Shown: in pieces, positions 1 to 9,152 of the stretch
Position numbering within the stretch: the stretch's first letter is position 1
Layout: each line of letters opens with the position of its first letter
Assembly: GCA_003162475.1 (NCBI GenBank)
Contig: PMOI01000012.1
Span: 94,380-133,736 of the forward strand
Direction: 5' to 3'
Source of the DNA: Acidimicrobiaceae bacterium
Lineage (GTDB): Bacteria; Actinomycetota; Acidimicrobiia; Acidimicrobiales; RAAP-2
Length of the DNA stretch: 39,357 nt
Notes under the pieces: model-generated
Seen by the model: the letters and a program-made list of their open reading frames with translations, nothing else
Database searches by the model: none
Told to the model about the DNA's origin: nothing
Position numbers and translations under genes: made by a program

Positions 1-1
1 C

Positions 2-61
2 GACGAGATCGGTTCGTGGCTCGAGACCACGTTGGACGCTCGCGAGCTGCAACACGGTTAA
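2..61 (+). CDS. 3' end of an unidentified upstream gene (partial)
   Basis: An open frame runs from the window edge to a TAA at 59-61 and encodes the last 19 residues of a protein (begins DEIGSW, ends RELQHG). The piece is too short to identify. It lies 41 bases upstream of sucC on the same strand. The frame could be open by chance over so short a stretch, so this is a tentative call. Confidence 0.3.
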   Translation, partial: DEIGSWLETTLDARELQHG

Positions 62-102
62 ATAGTCGTTCGTTACCAGAAATCAAACGAAAGTAGAAGT
101 GA

Positions 103-1242
103 ATGGATCTCTTTGAGTATCAAGGCAAGCGGTACTTCGCGCGCCACGGCATCGCCGTTTCGCCCGGCGACGTGGCCGACACCGTCGACGAGGCCGTCGC
201 CGTCGCCGAGCGTGTGGGCTACCCGGTCGTCGTGAAGGCACAAGTGAAGGTCGGTGGTCGCGGCAAAGCCGGGGGCGTGAAGCTCGCTAACAACGTCGAC
301 GAGGTTCGAGAGCACGCGGTCAACATCCTGGGTCTCGACATCAAGGGTCACGTCGTAAAGCGACTCTGGGTCGAGCGTTCGAGTGACATCGCGAAGGAGT
401 ACTACGCGTCGTTCACGCTGGACCGTCCCAACAAAACGCACCTCGGGATGCTGAGCGCCCAGGGTGGCGTCGAGATCGAAGTCGTCGCCGAGGAGAACCC
501 CGAGGCCATTGCGTTCCTCTCGATTGATCCAGTGGAGGGTCTCACCCTCGCGACGGCTCGTCGCTGGGTCGCGGAAGCCGAACTCGACGACGTCGCGCGT
601 GAGCAGTCGGCCGAACTACTCGTCAAGTTGTACGAGTGCTACACCCAGGGCGACTGTGACTTGGCGGAGATCAATCCGCTGATCCTCACGCCCGATAACA
701 AGGTGCACGCGCTCGACGCCAAGGTGACTCTGGACGAGAACGCGTCGTACCGCCATCCCGAGTGGGAAGAGTTCCGCGGTGACGAGTTCGAGGACCCCAG
801 AGAGAAGATGGCCAAGGAGAAGGGTCTTAACTACATCGGCCTCGATGGCACGGTGGGCATCATCGCCAACGGCGCGGGACTCGCCATGTCGACTCTCGAC
901 GTCGTCAACCAAGTCGGGGGCACCGCGGCGAACTTCTTGGACATAGGTGGTGGCGCGAACGCTGACGTCATGGCCGCCGCGCTCGAGGTCATCAACGCCG
1001 ATCCCAAGGTGAAGTCGATCTTCGTCAATATCTTTGGCGGGATCACCCGCGTCGACGAAGTAGCCAAGGGCGTTCTCGAAGCGCTGAAGCGCGTCTCGAT
1101 CAACTCGCCCATCGTGCTTCGACTCGACGGCACGAACGCCCTAGAGGGCCGCGCCCTGCTGGCACCGCACCTCAACGAAAACCTGATTACCGAACCAACC
1201 ATGCTGGACGCCGCGCGACGCGCGGTGGCGCTGGCGAACTGA
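103..1242 (+). CDS. sucC: Succinyl-CoA synthetase (ADP-forming) beta subunit
   Basis: This is the nucleotide-binding subunit of the TCA enzyme that converts succinyl-CoA to succinate with substrate-level phosphorylation in the cytoplasm. The 379 residues are close to the usual length of about 390. The N-terminus (MDLFEYQGKRYFARHGI) and the ATP-grasp lysine/glycine loop (VVKAQVKVGGRGKAGGV, about residues 44-60) are characteristic. The C-terminal ligase-CoA domain carries the phosphate-loop-like GGI segment (NIFGGITR). The ATG start places the family N-terminus exactly, although only a purine-rich stretch, not a clear Shine-Dalgarno sequence, precedes it. It is followed 9 bases later by sucD and heads the long operon reaching metF. 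Confidence 0.97.
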   Translation: MDLFEYQGKRYFARHGIAVSPGDVADTVDEAVAVAERVGYPVVVKAQVKVGGRGKAGGVKLANNVDEVREHAVNILGLDIKGHVVKRLWVERSSDIAKEYYASFTLDRPNKTHLGMLSAQGGVEIEVVAEENPEAIAFLSIDPVEGLTLATARRWVAEAELDDVAREQSAELLVKLYECYTQGDCDLAEINPLILTPDNKVHALDAKVTLDENASYRHPEWEEFRGDEFEDPREKMAKEKGLNYIGLDGTVGIIANGAGLAMSTLDVVNQVGGTAANFLDIGGGANADVMAAALEVINADPKVKSIFVNIFGGITRVDEVAKGVLEALKRVSINSPIVLRLDGTNALEGRALLAPHLNENLITEPTMLDAARRAVALAN

Positions 1243-1251
1243 GGAAGAACG

Positions 1252-2136
1252 ATGAGCATCTTTGTCGATGAGAACACCAAGGTCATTGTCCAGGGCCTCA
1301 CCGGAAGTCAAGGGCGTTTCCACGGTCTGCGCAACCGTGACTACGGAACGAAGGTCGTGGGCGGCGTCACCCCCGGCAAGGGCGGCAGTGACGTTGACGG
1401 TATCCCGGTCTTTAACAGCGTCAAGGAAGCGGTTGACGCGACGGGCGCCACGGCGTCGTTCGTCGTAGTACCGCCGAAGTTCGCCTCCGACGCCATCATC
1501 GAAGCCGCGCAGGGTGGCATCACGTTCATCGTGTGTATCACCGAGGGCATTCCCGCGCACGACGAAGCATTGACCTATAACCGCCTCGTCGAGGAGTTTC
1601 CGGGCGTGCGACTGCTCGGACCGAACTGTCCGGGCATCATCAGCCCCGGCAAGTGCAACATCGGCATCACGTCGGGCGACATCGCGCTGGCCGGTGGGCC
1701 GGTGGGCATCGTGTCGCGTTCGGGCACGTTGACCTATCAAGCCCTGCACGAACTGAGCATGCAGGGAATTGGTCAGACGACGTGCGTGGGCATCGGGGGC
1801 GACCCGGTGCCGGGAACGAACTTCATTGACTGCCTCGCCGAGTTCGAGAAGGATCCCGAGACGAAGGCCGTGATGATGATCGGCGAGATCGGTGGCTCGG
1901 AAGAGGAGCGCGCCGCGGAGTGGATCAAGCTCAACATGACCAAGCCCGTCGTTGCCTACGTCGCGGGCGTGACCGCGCCGCCGGGACGAAAGATGGGCCA
2001 CGCGGGCGCCATCATCTCGGGCTCGAAGGGCACCGCGCAGGCGAAGATGGACGCCCTGACGGCGGCCGGCGTCTACGTCTGTCAGAACCCCACCGAGGCC
2101 GGAGCGAAGATGGTCGAGATCGTCAGGGCGATGTAG
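1252..2136 (+). CDS. sucD: Succinyl-CoA synthetase alpha subunit
   Basis: Catalytic partner of SucC. The alpha subunit binds CoA and carries the phosphorylated histidine. The 294 residues match the family. The N-terminal Rossmann CoA-binding region ([14 protein letters not shown], about 11-24) is clear, as is GPNCPGII (about 123-130). The active-site histidine lies in [11 protein letters not shown] at about residue 250, equivalent to His246 in E. coli. A GGAAGAACG sequence just upstream of the ATG can act as ribosome binding site. The gene directly follows sucC and is followed after 3 bases by purN, a neighbourhood common in Actinobacteria. Confidence 0.97.
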   Translation: MSIFVDENTKVIVQGLTGSQGRFHGLRNRDYGTKVVGGVTPGKGGSDVDGIPVFNSVKEAVDATGATASFVVVPPKFASDAIIEAAQGGITFIVCITEGIPAHDEALTYNRLVEEFPGVRLLGPNCPGIISPGKCNIGITSGDIALAGGPVGIVSRSGTLTYQALHELSMQGIGQTTCVGIGGDPVPGTNFIDCLAEFEKDPETKAVMMIGEIGGSEEERAAEWIKLNMTKPVVAYVAGVTAPPGRKMGHAGAIISGSKGTAQAKMDALTAAGVYVCQNPTEAGAKMVEIVRAM

Positions 2137-2139
2137 CGC

Positions 2140-2760
2140 TTGGTCCCGGTTCGTCTCTGTGTACTGGTGTCGGGTTCGGGCACGATTCTCGAAGCCATGC
2201 TGAACGCGGGACTCGAGGTGACGCTCGTTGCCGCCGACCGACCGTGTCGCGGACTCGACGTTGCTCGCGCCGCGGGTATCACCGCGCTACTGATCGACCG
2301 CGAGAAGTTCGGTGGTTTCACTTCGTCCTTCGACCGCGAGGCCTACACCGAAGAGCTCACGCGACTCCTTAGTGAGGACCGCATCGATCTCGTCGCGATG
2401 GCGGGCTTTGGCACCATCGTGACCGGAACCTTTCACCGGGCCTTTCCCGGACGCGTCCTCAACACCCACCCCGCGCTGTTGCCCGACTTCAAGGGTTGGC
2501 ACGCCGTTCGAGCGACGCTGGCGGCCGGGGTCAACGTGTCGGGCTGCACGGTGCACGTCGCGACCGAGGCGCTCGACGACGGACCGATACTCGCGCAGCG
2601 TCGCGTGGAGGTGTTCGCGGACGACGACGAGTCGTCGCTGCACGAGCGAATCAAGACGGTCGAACGAGCGCTCTATCCCGAGGTCATCGCTAGGGTGATG
2701 GCGTCACTCGCGCAGGGCTTCGAGCCCGAGAGCGTCGCCGGCACGATGGAGGAGAGTTAG
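2140..2760 (+). CDS. purN: Phosphoribosylglycinamide formyltransferase (GART)
   Basis: Transfers the formyl group of 10-formyl-THF to glycinamide ribonucleotide, the third step of purine synthesis. The 206 residues include the phosphate-binding start (CVLVSGSGTILEAML, about 7-21), the catalytic NTHPALLPDFKG segment with Asn108 and His110, and the folate-site LDDGP with Asp146. The start is a TTG at 2140, three bases after the sucD stop. It is chosen because the family N-terminus begins within a few residues of it and no ATG is available there. A rare start with no obvious ribosome binding site suggests translation coupled to sucD. purH begins immediately after its stop codon. Confidence 0.95.
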   Translation: MVPVRLCVLVSGSGTILEAMLNAGLEVTLVAADRPCRGLDVARAAGITALLIDREKFGGFTSSFDREAYTEELTRLLSEDRIDLVAMAGFGTIVTGTFHRAFPGRVLNTHPALLPDFKGWHAVRATLAAGVNVSGCTVHVATEALDDGPILAQRRVEVFADDDESSLHERIKTVERALYPEVIARVMASLAQGFEPESVAGTMEES

Positions 2761-4302
2761 ATGCGAGCGTTGTTAAGCGTGTGGGATAAGACCGGGCTCG
2801 TCGAGTTCGCCCAGGGCCTCGACGCGCGCGGCGTCGAACTCGTGGCGTCGGGCGGCACGGCGAAGGCGCTACGCGACGCCGGCGTGGCGCATCTCGACGT
2901 CGCGGACGTCACCGGTTTTCCCGAGATGCTCGACGGTCGCGTGAAGACATTGCACCCACGGATTCACGCCGCTATCCTCGCCGACCTTGACAAACCCGAA
3001 CACCGCGCCGCGTTGGCCGAACACGACATCACCGCGATCGACCTCGTGGTGTGCAATCTCTATCCCTTCACGTCGGATCCCTCGATCGAACTCATCGACA
3101 TCGGCGGTCCGGCGATGGTGCGCGCCGCGGCGAAGAATCACGCCCACGTGGGCGTGCTCACGAGTCCTTCGCAGTATGCCTCGGTCCTCGAGGAGATCGT
3201 GACGACGGGGGCACTCTCGAACGCCACGCGCCACGCGCTCGCGCGCGCGGCCTTCGCCCACACCTCGGCGTACGACGCGCAGGTGGTCCGCTGGCTCGAC
3301 CGCGGTGGGGTGCTCGGCCAGGCACCGAGTGACGTTGACGCCGTCGTGCCCGAGACACTCCATCTCTCTCTCGAGCGCGCCGAGGTGACGCGGTACGGTG
3401 AGAATCCCCACCAAATCGGGGCGCGCTACCGCTTCGCGGGCACGACGCCGTGGTGGGACGGTGTCACGAAACACGCCGGCAGCGCCTTGTCGTATCTCAA
3501 CCTCTTCGACGCCGACGCCGCGTGGCGCCTCGTGCACGAACTGAGAGCCGACGCCCCGGGACTCGCGGCCGTGGCGATCATCAAGCACGCCAACGCGTCG
3601 GGCGCGGCTCTCGGATCTTCGTTGGCGGACGCGTTCGCCAAGGCCCTGGCCGCCGACCCGCAGAGCGCCTTCGGCGGCGTCGTCGCCGTCGACGGCGAGG
3701 TGGACGAATCATTGGCGACGCTCATCGCCGCTGGTCCCCAGGCCGATGTGATCATCGCGGCGGCCTTTACCAACGACGCCATTGCAACTCTCGTCACTCG
3801 GCGCAAGGCGACGCGTCTCTTAAGCGCCCCGGCGCCCGAGCCCCTCGGACTCTCAGTTCGCACGTTCGGCGACAGCGCGCTCGTGCAGAACGCGGACGAA
3901 CTCGTCGTTCCCGTGGCCGAGTGGCGCTGCGTGACGGAGGCGACGCCGAGCGAGCAACAGCTTCAAGATCTCGCCGTTGCGTGGCGAGTGTGCGCGCGCA
4001 CGACCTCCAACGCCATCGTCATCGCGAACAACGGCGTCGCGGTGGGCGTGGGCGCGGGACAACAGTCGCGCGTGGTTTCAGCTGGCATCGCGGTGACGAA
4101 GGCCGGCGACTTCGCCAAGGGCGCCGCCGCGGCGTCCGACGCGTTCTTTCCCTTTGCCGACGGGCTGGAGTCACTTACCGACGCGGGCGTGACGTCGGTG
4201 GTGCAACCCGGCGGCTCGGTGCGCGACGCCGAGGTTATCGACGCCGCGAACAAGGCCGGAATTGTCATGATGCTCACCGGCGAGCGTCACTTTCGTCACT
4301 AG
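2761..4302 (+). CDS. purH: Bifunctional AICAR formyltransferase / IMP cyclohydrolase
   Basis: Performs the last two steps to IMP: formylation of AICAR with 10-formyl-THF, then ring closure. At 513 residues it has the normal two-domain length. The N-terminal MGS-like cyclohydrolase domain shows LLSVWDKTGLVEFA, VASGGTAKALRDAG and GRVKTLHPRIH. The C-terminal transformylase domain shows KHANASGAALG (a variant of the usual KHANPCG), SAFGGVVAVD and the closing stretch PFADGLESL to LTGERHFRH. The ATG directly abuts the purN stop codon, so the two are translationally coupled. folD follows after 7 bases. Confidence 0.97.
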   Translation: MRALLSVWDKTGLVEFAQGLDARGVELVASGGTAKALRDAGVAHLDVADVTGFPEMLDGRVKTLHPRIHAAILADLDKPEHRAALAEHDITAIDLVVCNLYPFTSDPSIELIDIGGPAMVRAAAKNHAHVGVLTSPSQYASVLEEIVTTGALSNATRHALARAAFAHTSAYDAQVVRWLDRGGVLGQAPSDVDAVVPETLHLSLERAEVTRYGENPHQIGARYRFAGTTPWWDGVTKHAGSALSYLNLFDADAAWRLVHELRADAPGLAAVAIIKHANASGAALGSSLADAFAKALAADPQSAFGGVVAVDGEVDESLATLIAAGPQADVIIAAAFTNDAIATLVTRRKATRLLSAPAPEPLGLSVRTFGDSALVQNADELVVPVAEWRCVTEATPSEQQLQDLAVAWRVCARTTSNAIVIANNGVAVGVGAGQQSRVVSAGIAVTKAGDFAKGAAAASDAFFPFADGLESLTDAGVTSVVQPGGSVRDAEVIDAANKAGIVMMLTGERHFRH

Positions 4303-4309
4303 GAGAGCA

Positions 4310-5164
4310 ATGACCGCTGAACTATTGAACGGTGAACCAGTCGCCGCTCGGATCAAGATGGAGCTGACCGACCGCGTGCAGCGACTTGTCGCGGCGGGCC
4401 GCACGCCGGGACTCGGCACGATCCTCGTGGGTGACGACGTCTCGAGCGCGCGCTACGTCGAGATGAAGATCGAAGAGTGCGCCGAGATTGGTGTTCGATC
4501 CTACGATGAACACCTTCCTTCGACCGCTTCGCAAGGCGAGATCGAAGCGATCGTCGATCGATTCAACGACGATCCCAACGTGCACTCGATTCTTGTTCAA
4601 CTTCCACTTCCCGAAGGAGTCAGCGAGGAAGAGGTGTTGCTACGCGTCAAGCCGGAGAAGGACGTGGACGGGCTGCATCCGACCAACCTTGGTCGACTCG
4701 TCATGGGCGCGCCAGGCCCGCTGCCGTGCACGCCGTACGGCATCGTTGAGCTACTCGCCGCCTACGACGTGCCGGTGGAGGGTAAGCACGTCGTCATCAT
4801 CGGACGCGGCGTCACCATCGGGCGACCGCTCGCTCTTCTCCTGGCGATGCGCCGTCCCCACTGCAACGCGGCGGTCACCGTCGTGCACACCGGCGTCGAG
4901 GATTTGAGTGAGATTGTTCGTACGGGCGACGTCGTCGTCGCGGCGGCGGGAAGGGCCGGGCTCGTCACGCGCGACATGGTGAAGCCGGGTGCCGCCGTTG
5001 TGGGTGCGGGAACGACGTTCTTGGGACGAAAGCTCCTGAGCGACGTGGCCGATGACGTCAACGAAGTAGCGCGCTGGATCACGCCTCGTCTCGGTGGCGT
5101 GGGTCCGATGACTCGTGCCATGCTGTTACGCAACGCCGTGCTAGCCGCAGAGAAGGTCCGATGA
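4310..5164 (+). CDS. folD: Methylene-THF dehydrogenase / methenyl-THF cyclohydrolase
   Basis: Interconverts 5,10-methylene-THF and 10-formyl-THF, producing the formyl donor used by PurN and PurH just upstream. The 284 residues match the family. The catalytic Tyr/Lys pair is seen in SARYVEMKIEEC (Tyr49, Lys53), followed by VQLPLPEGV, PEKDVDGLHPTNLGRL and the NADP-binding VIIGRGVTIGRPLALLL. The C-terminus ends in the expected GGVGPMTRAMLL. A GGAGAG ribosome binding site lies just before the ATG. The stop overlaps the next start by four bases (ATGA). Confidence 0.97.
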   Translation: MTAELLNGEPVAARIKMELTDRVQRLVAAGRTPGLGTILVGDDVSSARYVEMKIEECAEIGVRSYDEHLPSTASQGEIEAIVDRFNDDPNVHSILVQLPLPEGVSEEEVLLRVKPEKDVDGLHPTNLGRLVMGAPGPLPCTPYGIVELLAAYDVPVEGKHVVIIGRGVTIGRPLALLLAMRRPHCNAAVTVVHTGVEDLSEIVRTGDVVVAAAGRAGLVTRDMVKPGAAVVGAGTTFLGRKLLSDVADDVNEVARWITPRLGGVGPMTRAMLLRNAVLAAEKVR

Positions 5165-5532
5165 CGATAAAAGACAGCCGAGGTCGCGAGTTCGACCAAC
5201 GTCCCTGGGGATCCTTCACCGTGCTTGATGACGAACTCTTCGATCACAAGGTAAAGCGCATCGTCGTCGCGCCGGGAAAGCGCCTCAGCTACCAACGCCA
5301 CACTCGACGCGCCGAGCACTGGTTCGTCGTGAACGGCACGGCGACGGTCATCCTGGACGACGTCGAGCACGAGGTTCCCACCGGCGGCTCGATCGATATT
5401 GGACTCGCGCAGAAGCATCGTTGCGAGAATCGCGGAACCACGCCCGTGGTGTTCATCGAGGTCCAACACGGCACGTACTTCGGCGAGGACGACATCGAGC
5501 GAATCGAAGACGACTTCGGTCGCGCCAATTAG
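5161..5532 (+). CDS. Stand-alone type II phosphomannose isomerase-like cupin
   Basis: A 123-residue single-domain cupin resembling the C-terminal domain of the bifunctional mannose-1-phosphate guanylyltransferase / mannose-6-phosphate isomerase. Visible family features are RPWGSF near the N-terminus, KRIVVAPGKRLSYQRHTRRAE (metal-site His and Glu, about residues 36-56), HWFVVNGTATV, and the terminal EVQHGTYFGEDDIERIEDD. No nucleotidyltransferase domain is attached, so the likely activity is isomerisation of a sugar phosphate such as mannose-6-phosphate, or sugar binding. It overlaps folD by four bases and sits between two folate genes with no metabolic link I can see. Confidence 0.8.
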   Translation: MTIKDSRGREFDQRPWGSFTVLDDELFDHKVKRIVVAPGKRLSYQRHTRRAEHWFVVNGTATVILDDVEHEVPTGGSIDIGLAQKHRCENRGTTPVVFIEVQHGTYFGEDDIERIEDDFGRAN

Positions 5533-5536
5533 TTCC

Positions 5537-6388
5537 ATGCGCGTTGATGAACTCCTAGCCGAGGGATTGACGCGTTCCTTCGAGTTCTTCCCGCCGAAGT
5601 CCGACGAAGAGAGCGCCGTCCTCGAGCAATCTCTGCTCGATCTTGATTCGCTCGGACCCTCCTTCGTCTCAGTGACGTACCGAGGGGGACGCGAGTCACG
5701 TCAACGTACCTTCGACCTCGTCACCGAGATCCAACGGGCCGGCCGCGTCACGGCGATGGCCCACTTGATCTGCGTTGGCCATCGACGTGACGAGATGCGC
5801 GACCTCTTGAAGAACTACCTCGACGCGGGTGTCAACAACGTCATGGCGCTCGGCGGCGACCTGCCCGAGGAACCCGCGCTCGCGTCGTCGGAGTTCACCT
5901 ACGCGCTGGAACTCATTGAGCTCGTGCGTGAGGTGGGCGAGTTCTGTGTGGGCGTGGGCGCCCACCCCCAGGGTCACCCGCGATCGAAGGACTTGGCGAC
6001 GGATCGCCTGCACCTCGCGAGGAAACTCGAAGCCGCCGACTTCGCCGTCACGCAGTTCTTCTTCGAGCCCGACGAGTGGGTCCGACTCGTTGGTGAACTC
6101 GCCGAACTCGGTGTCGAGAAGCCGATACTGCCGGGCATTATGCCCGTCACAACCTTGGGCGGCGTGCAGCGAATGGCCGCGATGGGCGCGAGCGTGCCCG
6201 CGTCGCTCGTCGAGCGTCTCGAGGTCGCGAACGCTCGCGGGGGAGCCCCGGCCGTTCGCGCCGAGGGAATCCTGGCCGCCACCGAACTCTGCGCACGACT
6301 CCTCGAATCCGGGGCGCCTGGACTGCACTTTTACACGCTGAACCGTTCCACCGCGACGCGTGAGATCTATCACGCGCTCTTCACCTAG
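5537..6388 (+). CDS. metF: 5,10-methylenetetrahydrofolate reductase
   Basis: Flavoprotein that reduces 5,10-methylene-THF to 5-methyl-THF for methionine synthesis. The 283 residues from the ATG at 5537 match the TIM-barrel family: SFEFFPPKSDEE with the catalytic Glu at about residue 15, FVSVTYRGG, LICVGHRRDEM, NNVMALGGDLP, GVGAHPQGHP, TQFFFEPDEW and PGIMPVTTL. The C-terminal segment GLHFYTLNRS is typical. The frame stays open upstream to 5399, but that part lies inside the cupin gene and has no MetF similarity, so the ATG four bases after the cupin stop is the start. With folD, purN and purH it makes four folate-linked genes in one operon. Confidence 0.95.
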   Translation: MRVDELLAEGLTRSFEFFPPKSDEESAVLEQSLLDLDSLGPSFVSVTYRGGRESRQRTFDLVTEIQRAGRVTAMAHLICVGHRRDEMRDLLKNYLDAGVNNVMALGGDLPEEPALASSEFTYALELIELVREVGEFCVGVGAHPQGHPRSKDLATDRLHLARKLEAADFAVTQFFFEPDEWVRLVGELAELGVEKPILPGIMPVTTLGGVQRMAAMGASVPASLVERLEVANARGGAPAVRAEGILAATELCARLLESGAPGLHFYTLNRSTATREIYHALFT

Positions 6389-6394
6389 GAGACC

Positions 6395-6411
6395 CGTCCC
6401 GGACGCTTTTT
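6395..6411 (+). terminator. Possible weak terminator after metF
   Basis: A four-base-pair stem (CGTC/GACG with loop CCG) is followed directly by CTTTTT. The stem is short, but the U-run and the position just after the operon's last stop codon fit partial termination before icd. Confidence 0.3.
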
Positions 6412-6439
6412 GGCCAAAGAGGGAGTACGAGAATCGCCG

Positions 6440-6445
6440 TAGGAT
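6440..6445 (+). promoter_or_regulatory. -10-like element for icd (leaderless type)
   Basis: TAGGAT ends exactly six bases before the icd ATG at 6452. No ribosome binding site is present, which fits transcription starting at or next to the start codon. No convincing -35 hexamer is seen at normal spacing. Confidence 0.45.
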
Positions 6446-6451
6446 GGGAAC

Positions 6452-7648
6452 ATGGCTGAGAAAATCACTATGAGTACAGAGGGCGTCTTGCACGTCCCGG
6501 ACAATCCGATCATCCCTTACATCGAAGGTGACGGCATCGGAATCGACATCTGGCCCGCGGCACAACTCGTGCTCGACGCGGCCGCGAAGAAGCACGGCAA
6601 GACCATCGCGTGGAAGGAAGTGCTCGCTGGTCAAAAGGCCTTCGACGAGACCGGTAACTGGCTCCCCGAAGAGACCGTCGCCGACTTTCGTGAGCACATC
6701 ATCGGCATCAAGGGTCCGCTGACGACGCCGATCGGCGGCGGTTTTCGTTCCCTCAACGTCGCGTTACGCCAGATCATGGACCTCTACGTGTGTCTGCGCC
6801 CCGTGCGCTGGTTCCAAGGCGTACCCTCGCCCATGAAGCGTCCCGAAGACGTCGACATGGTGATCTTTCGTGAGAACACCGAAGACGTCTACGCCGGTCT
6901 CGAACTCGAAGCCGGGAGCGCGGACGCAGAGAAGTTGCGGGTCTTCGTGAAAGAGTCCTTCGGTTGGGACGTTCGAGAGAACTCCAGCCTCGGCCTCAAG
7001 CCCATCTCCGAGTTCGGCTCCAAGCGCCTCATCCGCGCGGCGCTCAAGTACGCCGTGAGTCACGGACGCGAGTCCGTGATGTTGGTACACAAGGGCAACA
7101 TCCAGAAGTACACCGAGGGTGCCTTCATGCGGTGGGGCTACGAATTGGTGAAAGAGGAGTTTGACGACGTGGCCGTTGGTTGGGACGACTGCAACGGCAA
7201 GCCCGGCTCGAAGATTCTCGTGAAGGACGTCATCGCCGACATCGCGTTCCAGCAGCTCTTGCTCCGTCCGAAGGAGTACGACGTCATCGCGACGACGAAC
7301 CTCAACGGTGACTACATGTCCGACGCTTTGGCCGCCCAGGTCGGTGGCATCGGCATCGCGCCCGGGGCGAACATCAACTACGTCACCGGTCACGGTATCT
7401 TCGAAGCCACCCACGGCACGGCACCGAAGTACGCCGGCCAGGACAAGGTGAATCCCGGTTCAGTGTTGCTGTCGGGCGTGTTGATGTTCGAACACCTGGG
7501 CTGGACCGACGCCGCCAACGACATTGTCAGCGCACTCGAGGCGACTATCGCCGACAAGATCGTCACCTACGACTTCGCCCGTCTGATGGACGGGGCGACC
7601 GAAGTGAAGTGTTCGGAGTTCGGCGCGGCAATCGCCGAGCGTCTCTAA
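6452..7648 (+). CDS. icd: NADP-dependent isocitrate dehydrogenase
   Basis: Oxidatively decarboxylates isocitrate to 2-oxoglutarate with NADP. The 398-residue protein is of the dimeric E. coli type rather than the large monomeric type found in many Actinobacteria. Seen: [19 protein letters not shown] (about 23-41), the substrate loop [13 protein letters not shown] with the serine that is phosphorylated in E. coli, [18 protein letters not shown], and the coenzyme site [16 protein letters not shown], whose Lys-Tyr pair indicates NADP. A second in-frame ATG seven codons in is possible, but the first lies at the leaderless spacing from a -10 element. mdh follows after 18 bases. Confidence 0.96.
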   Translation: MAEKITMSTEGVLHVPDNPIIPYIEGDGIGIDIWPAAQLVLDAAAKKHGKTIAWKEVLAGQKAFDETGNWLPEETVADFREHIIGIKGPLTTPIGGGFRSLNVALRQIMDLYVCLRPVRWFQGVPSPMKRPEDVDMVIFRENTEDVYAGLELEAGSADAEKLRVFVKESFGWDVRENSSLGLKPISEFGSKRLIRAALKYAVSHGRESVMLVHKGNIQKYTEGAFMRWGYELVKEEFDDVAVGWDDCNGKPGSKILVKDVIADIAFQQLLLRPKEYDVIATTNLNGDYMSDALAAQVGGIGIAPGANINYVTGHGIFEATHGTAPKYAGQDKVNPGSVLLSGVLMFEHLGWTDAANDIVSALEATIADKIVTYDFARLMDGATEVKCSEFGAAIAERL

Positions 7649-7666
7649 AACGTACGAAGGAGCATC

Positions 7667-8656
7667 ATGACCACCCCCGTCCACGTCACCGTGACCGGCG
7701 CCGCCGGCCAGATTGGTTACTCACTGTTGTTTCGCATCGCCGCGGGCGCGCTGTTCGGTCCCGACACGCCCGTGATACTTCGACTTCTCGAGATCGAGCC
7801 CGCGATGAAGAGTCTCGACGGCGTCGTGATGGAACTCGACGACTGCGCGTTCCCCCTTCTCGCGGGCATCGAGGCGACGAGCAATCTCACCCACGCCTTC
7901 GACGGCGCGAACTGGGCACTCCTCGTGGGTTCCATTCCGCGAAAGGCCGGCATGGAGCGCAGTGACCTCTTGAACGTGAACGGCGGTATCTTCAAGCCCC
8001 AGGGTCGCGCGATCGCCGAGAACGCGGCGAGCGACGTACGCGTGCTCGTCGTGGGTAACCCGTGCAACACGAACTGTTTGATCGCTCGATCCAACGCGCC
8101 CGAAGTCCCGGCCGATCGCTGGTTCGCGATGACGCGTCTCGATCAGAACCGAGCCGAGACGCAGTTGGCGAAGAAGGCCGGTGTCGCGGTGAAGGATGTC
8201 AAGAACCTTGGCATTTGGGGCAATCACTCCGCCACGCAGTTTCCCGACTTCGCGAACGCGACGATCAACGGCAAGCAGGTGCCCGACGTCATCGACGATC
8301 ACGCGTGGCTCCAGGGCAACTTCATCACGACGGTGCAAAAGCGCGGGGCTGCGGTCATTGAAGCGCGCGGACTCAGTTCCGCCGCGTCGGCGGCGAACGC
8401 CGCGATCGACACGGTCGTCAGTCTCGTGAACGCGACGGCCAACGACGACTGCGCGTCGGTGGGCGTAACGAGTGAGGGCGCGTACGGCGTTCCCGAAGGT
8501 TTGACCTTTGGCTTCCCGGTCGTGGCTGACGGCCAAGGTTCGTGGAAGGTCAAAGAGGGTTTTGAGCTCGATGATTTCGCTCACGAACGAATCAAGATCA
8601 CCACCGACGAACTCGTGGGCGAGCGTGACGAAGTTCGCGCGCTCGGGTTGATTTAG
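7667..8656 (+). CDS. mdh: Malate dehydrogenase (NAD)
   Basis: Interconverts malate and oxaloacetate in the TCA cycle. The 329 residues match the longer actinobacterial/cytosolic-type MDH. Visible motifs are the Rossmann [17 protein letters not shown] (about 9-25), the acidic LLEIEPA, the loop [13 protein letters not shown] with substrate-binding arginines, [16 protein letters not shown], and the catalytic histidine in [13 protein letters not shown]. An AAGGAG ribosome binding site stands six bases before the ATG. It forms a two-gene unit with icd and converges on the sdh/SCP2 operon. Confidence 0.96.
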   Translation: MTTPVHVTVTGAAGQIGYSLLFRIAAGALFGPDTPVILRLLEIEPAMKSLDGVVMELDDCAFPLLAGIEATSNLTHAFDGANWALLVGSIPRKAGMERSDLLNVNGGIFKPQGRAIAENAASDVRVLVVGNPCNTNCLIARSNAPEVPADRWFAMTRLDQNRAETQLAKKAGVAVKDVKNLGIWGNHSATQFPDFANATINGKQVPDVIDDHAWLQGNFITTVQKRGAAVIEARGLSSAASAANAAIDTVVSLVNATANDDCASVGVTSEGAYGVPEGLTFGFPVVADGQGSWKVKEGFELDDFAHERIKITTDELVGERDEVRALGLI

Positions 8657-8785
8657 AGGTCTCGCGACACGGTTCTGAACCAAGTCGCTCCATAGGTCGC
8701 GACGACGAGTCGCAATCCCAAAGGCCTTCTAGGCAGCCTTCTCTTCCTTAAGCGAAGCTGATGGAGCTATTTCCGAACTCTCCGG
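8657..8785. other. Convergent intergenic region with weak hairpin
   Basis: The 129 bases between the mdh and SCP2 stop codons contain AAGGC (8721-8725) and GCCTT (8736-8740), able to pair around a 10-base loop, followed by pyrimidine-rich CTCTTCCTT. This could serve as a modest terminator. No gene is seen here. Confidence 0.3.
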
Positions 8786-9148
8786 TCAGCCCGAGTGAGC
8801 CTGCAGTAGCCAGCCGATGAGTGGCACGAGGCCTTGAATGTCGCCGCGGACTTTAAAGCGACCTTCGCGTAAGGCGAGCGCGGTGTCGAGCTTGCCCGAG
8901 GTCAGCGCCTCCGCGTCTTTGAACGAGAGTCGAACCACGGCGTTCGCGGCTAGGTGATCACCCAACTCAGCGAAGGCGCCGTCAGCGCCGACGGTGAAGG
9001 TGAGTGCGTGAGGAGAAGAACTCGGTCCATCAGTGAGTTCGAGGACGACGCGAAAGACTGAAGAGGGGTCTTCTAAAGGAGCTGGGCCTGCGGCGGCGAG
9101 GTTGTCATTGAGCGCCGACATCCACGCGGCACTGAGAAACGACGCCAT
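8786..9148 (-). CDS. SCP2 sterol-carrier-like protein
   Basis: A 120-residue protein resembling the SCP2 lipid-binding fold: alternating strands (FRVVLELTDG, ALTFTVGADG) lead to the family-typical C-terminal stretch LREGRFKVRGDIQGLVPLI, about residues 92-110. It probably binds a hydrophobic ligand such as an acyl chain or isoprenoid; the ligand cannot be read from the sequence. The ATG is only four bases after the sdhB stop, so it is likely the last gene of the sdh operon. A quinone- or lipid-related role is suggested by that context only. Confidence 0.75.
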   Translation of the reverse strand: MASFLSAAWMSALNDNLAAAGPAPLEDPSSVFRVVLELTDGPSSSPHALTFTVGADGAFAELGDHLAANAVVRLSFKDAEALTSGKLDTALALREGRFKVRGDIQGLVPLIGWLLQAHSG

Positions 9149-9152
9149 CTAC

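Noticed and set aside
5399..5536. N-terminal extension of metF
   Set aside because: The added 46 residues lie in the cupin gene and are serine/arginine-rich shadow sequence; MetF similarity starts just after the ATG at 5537.
5696..6697. A 333-residue minus-strand frame across metF and icd
   Set aside because: It spans two well-supported plus-strand genes and their junction, with no domain similarity.
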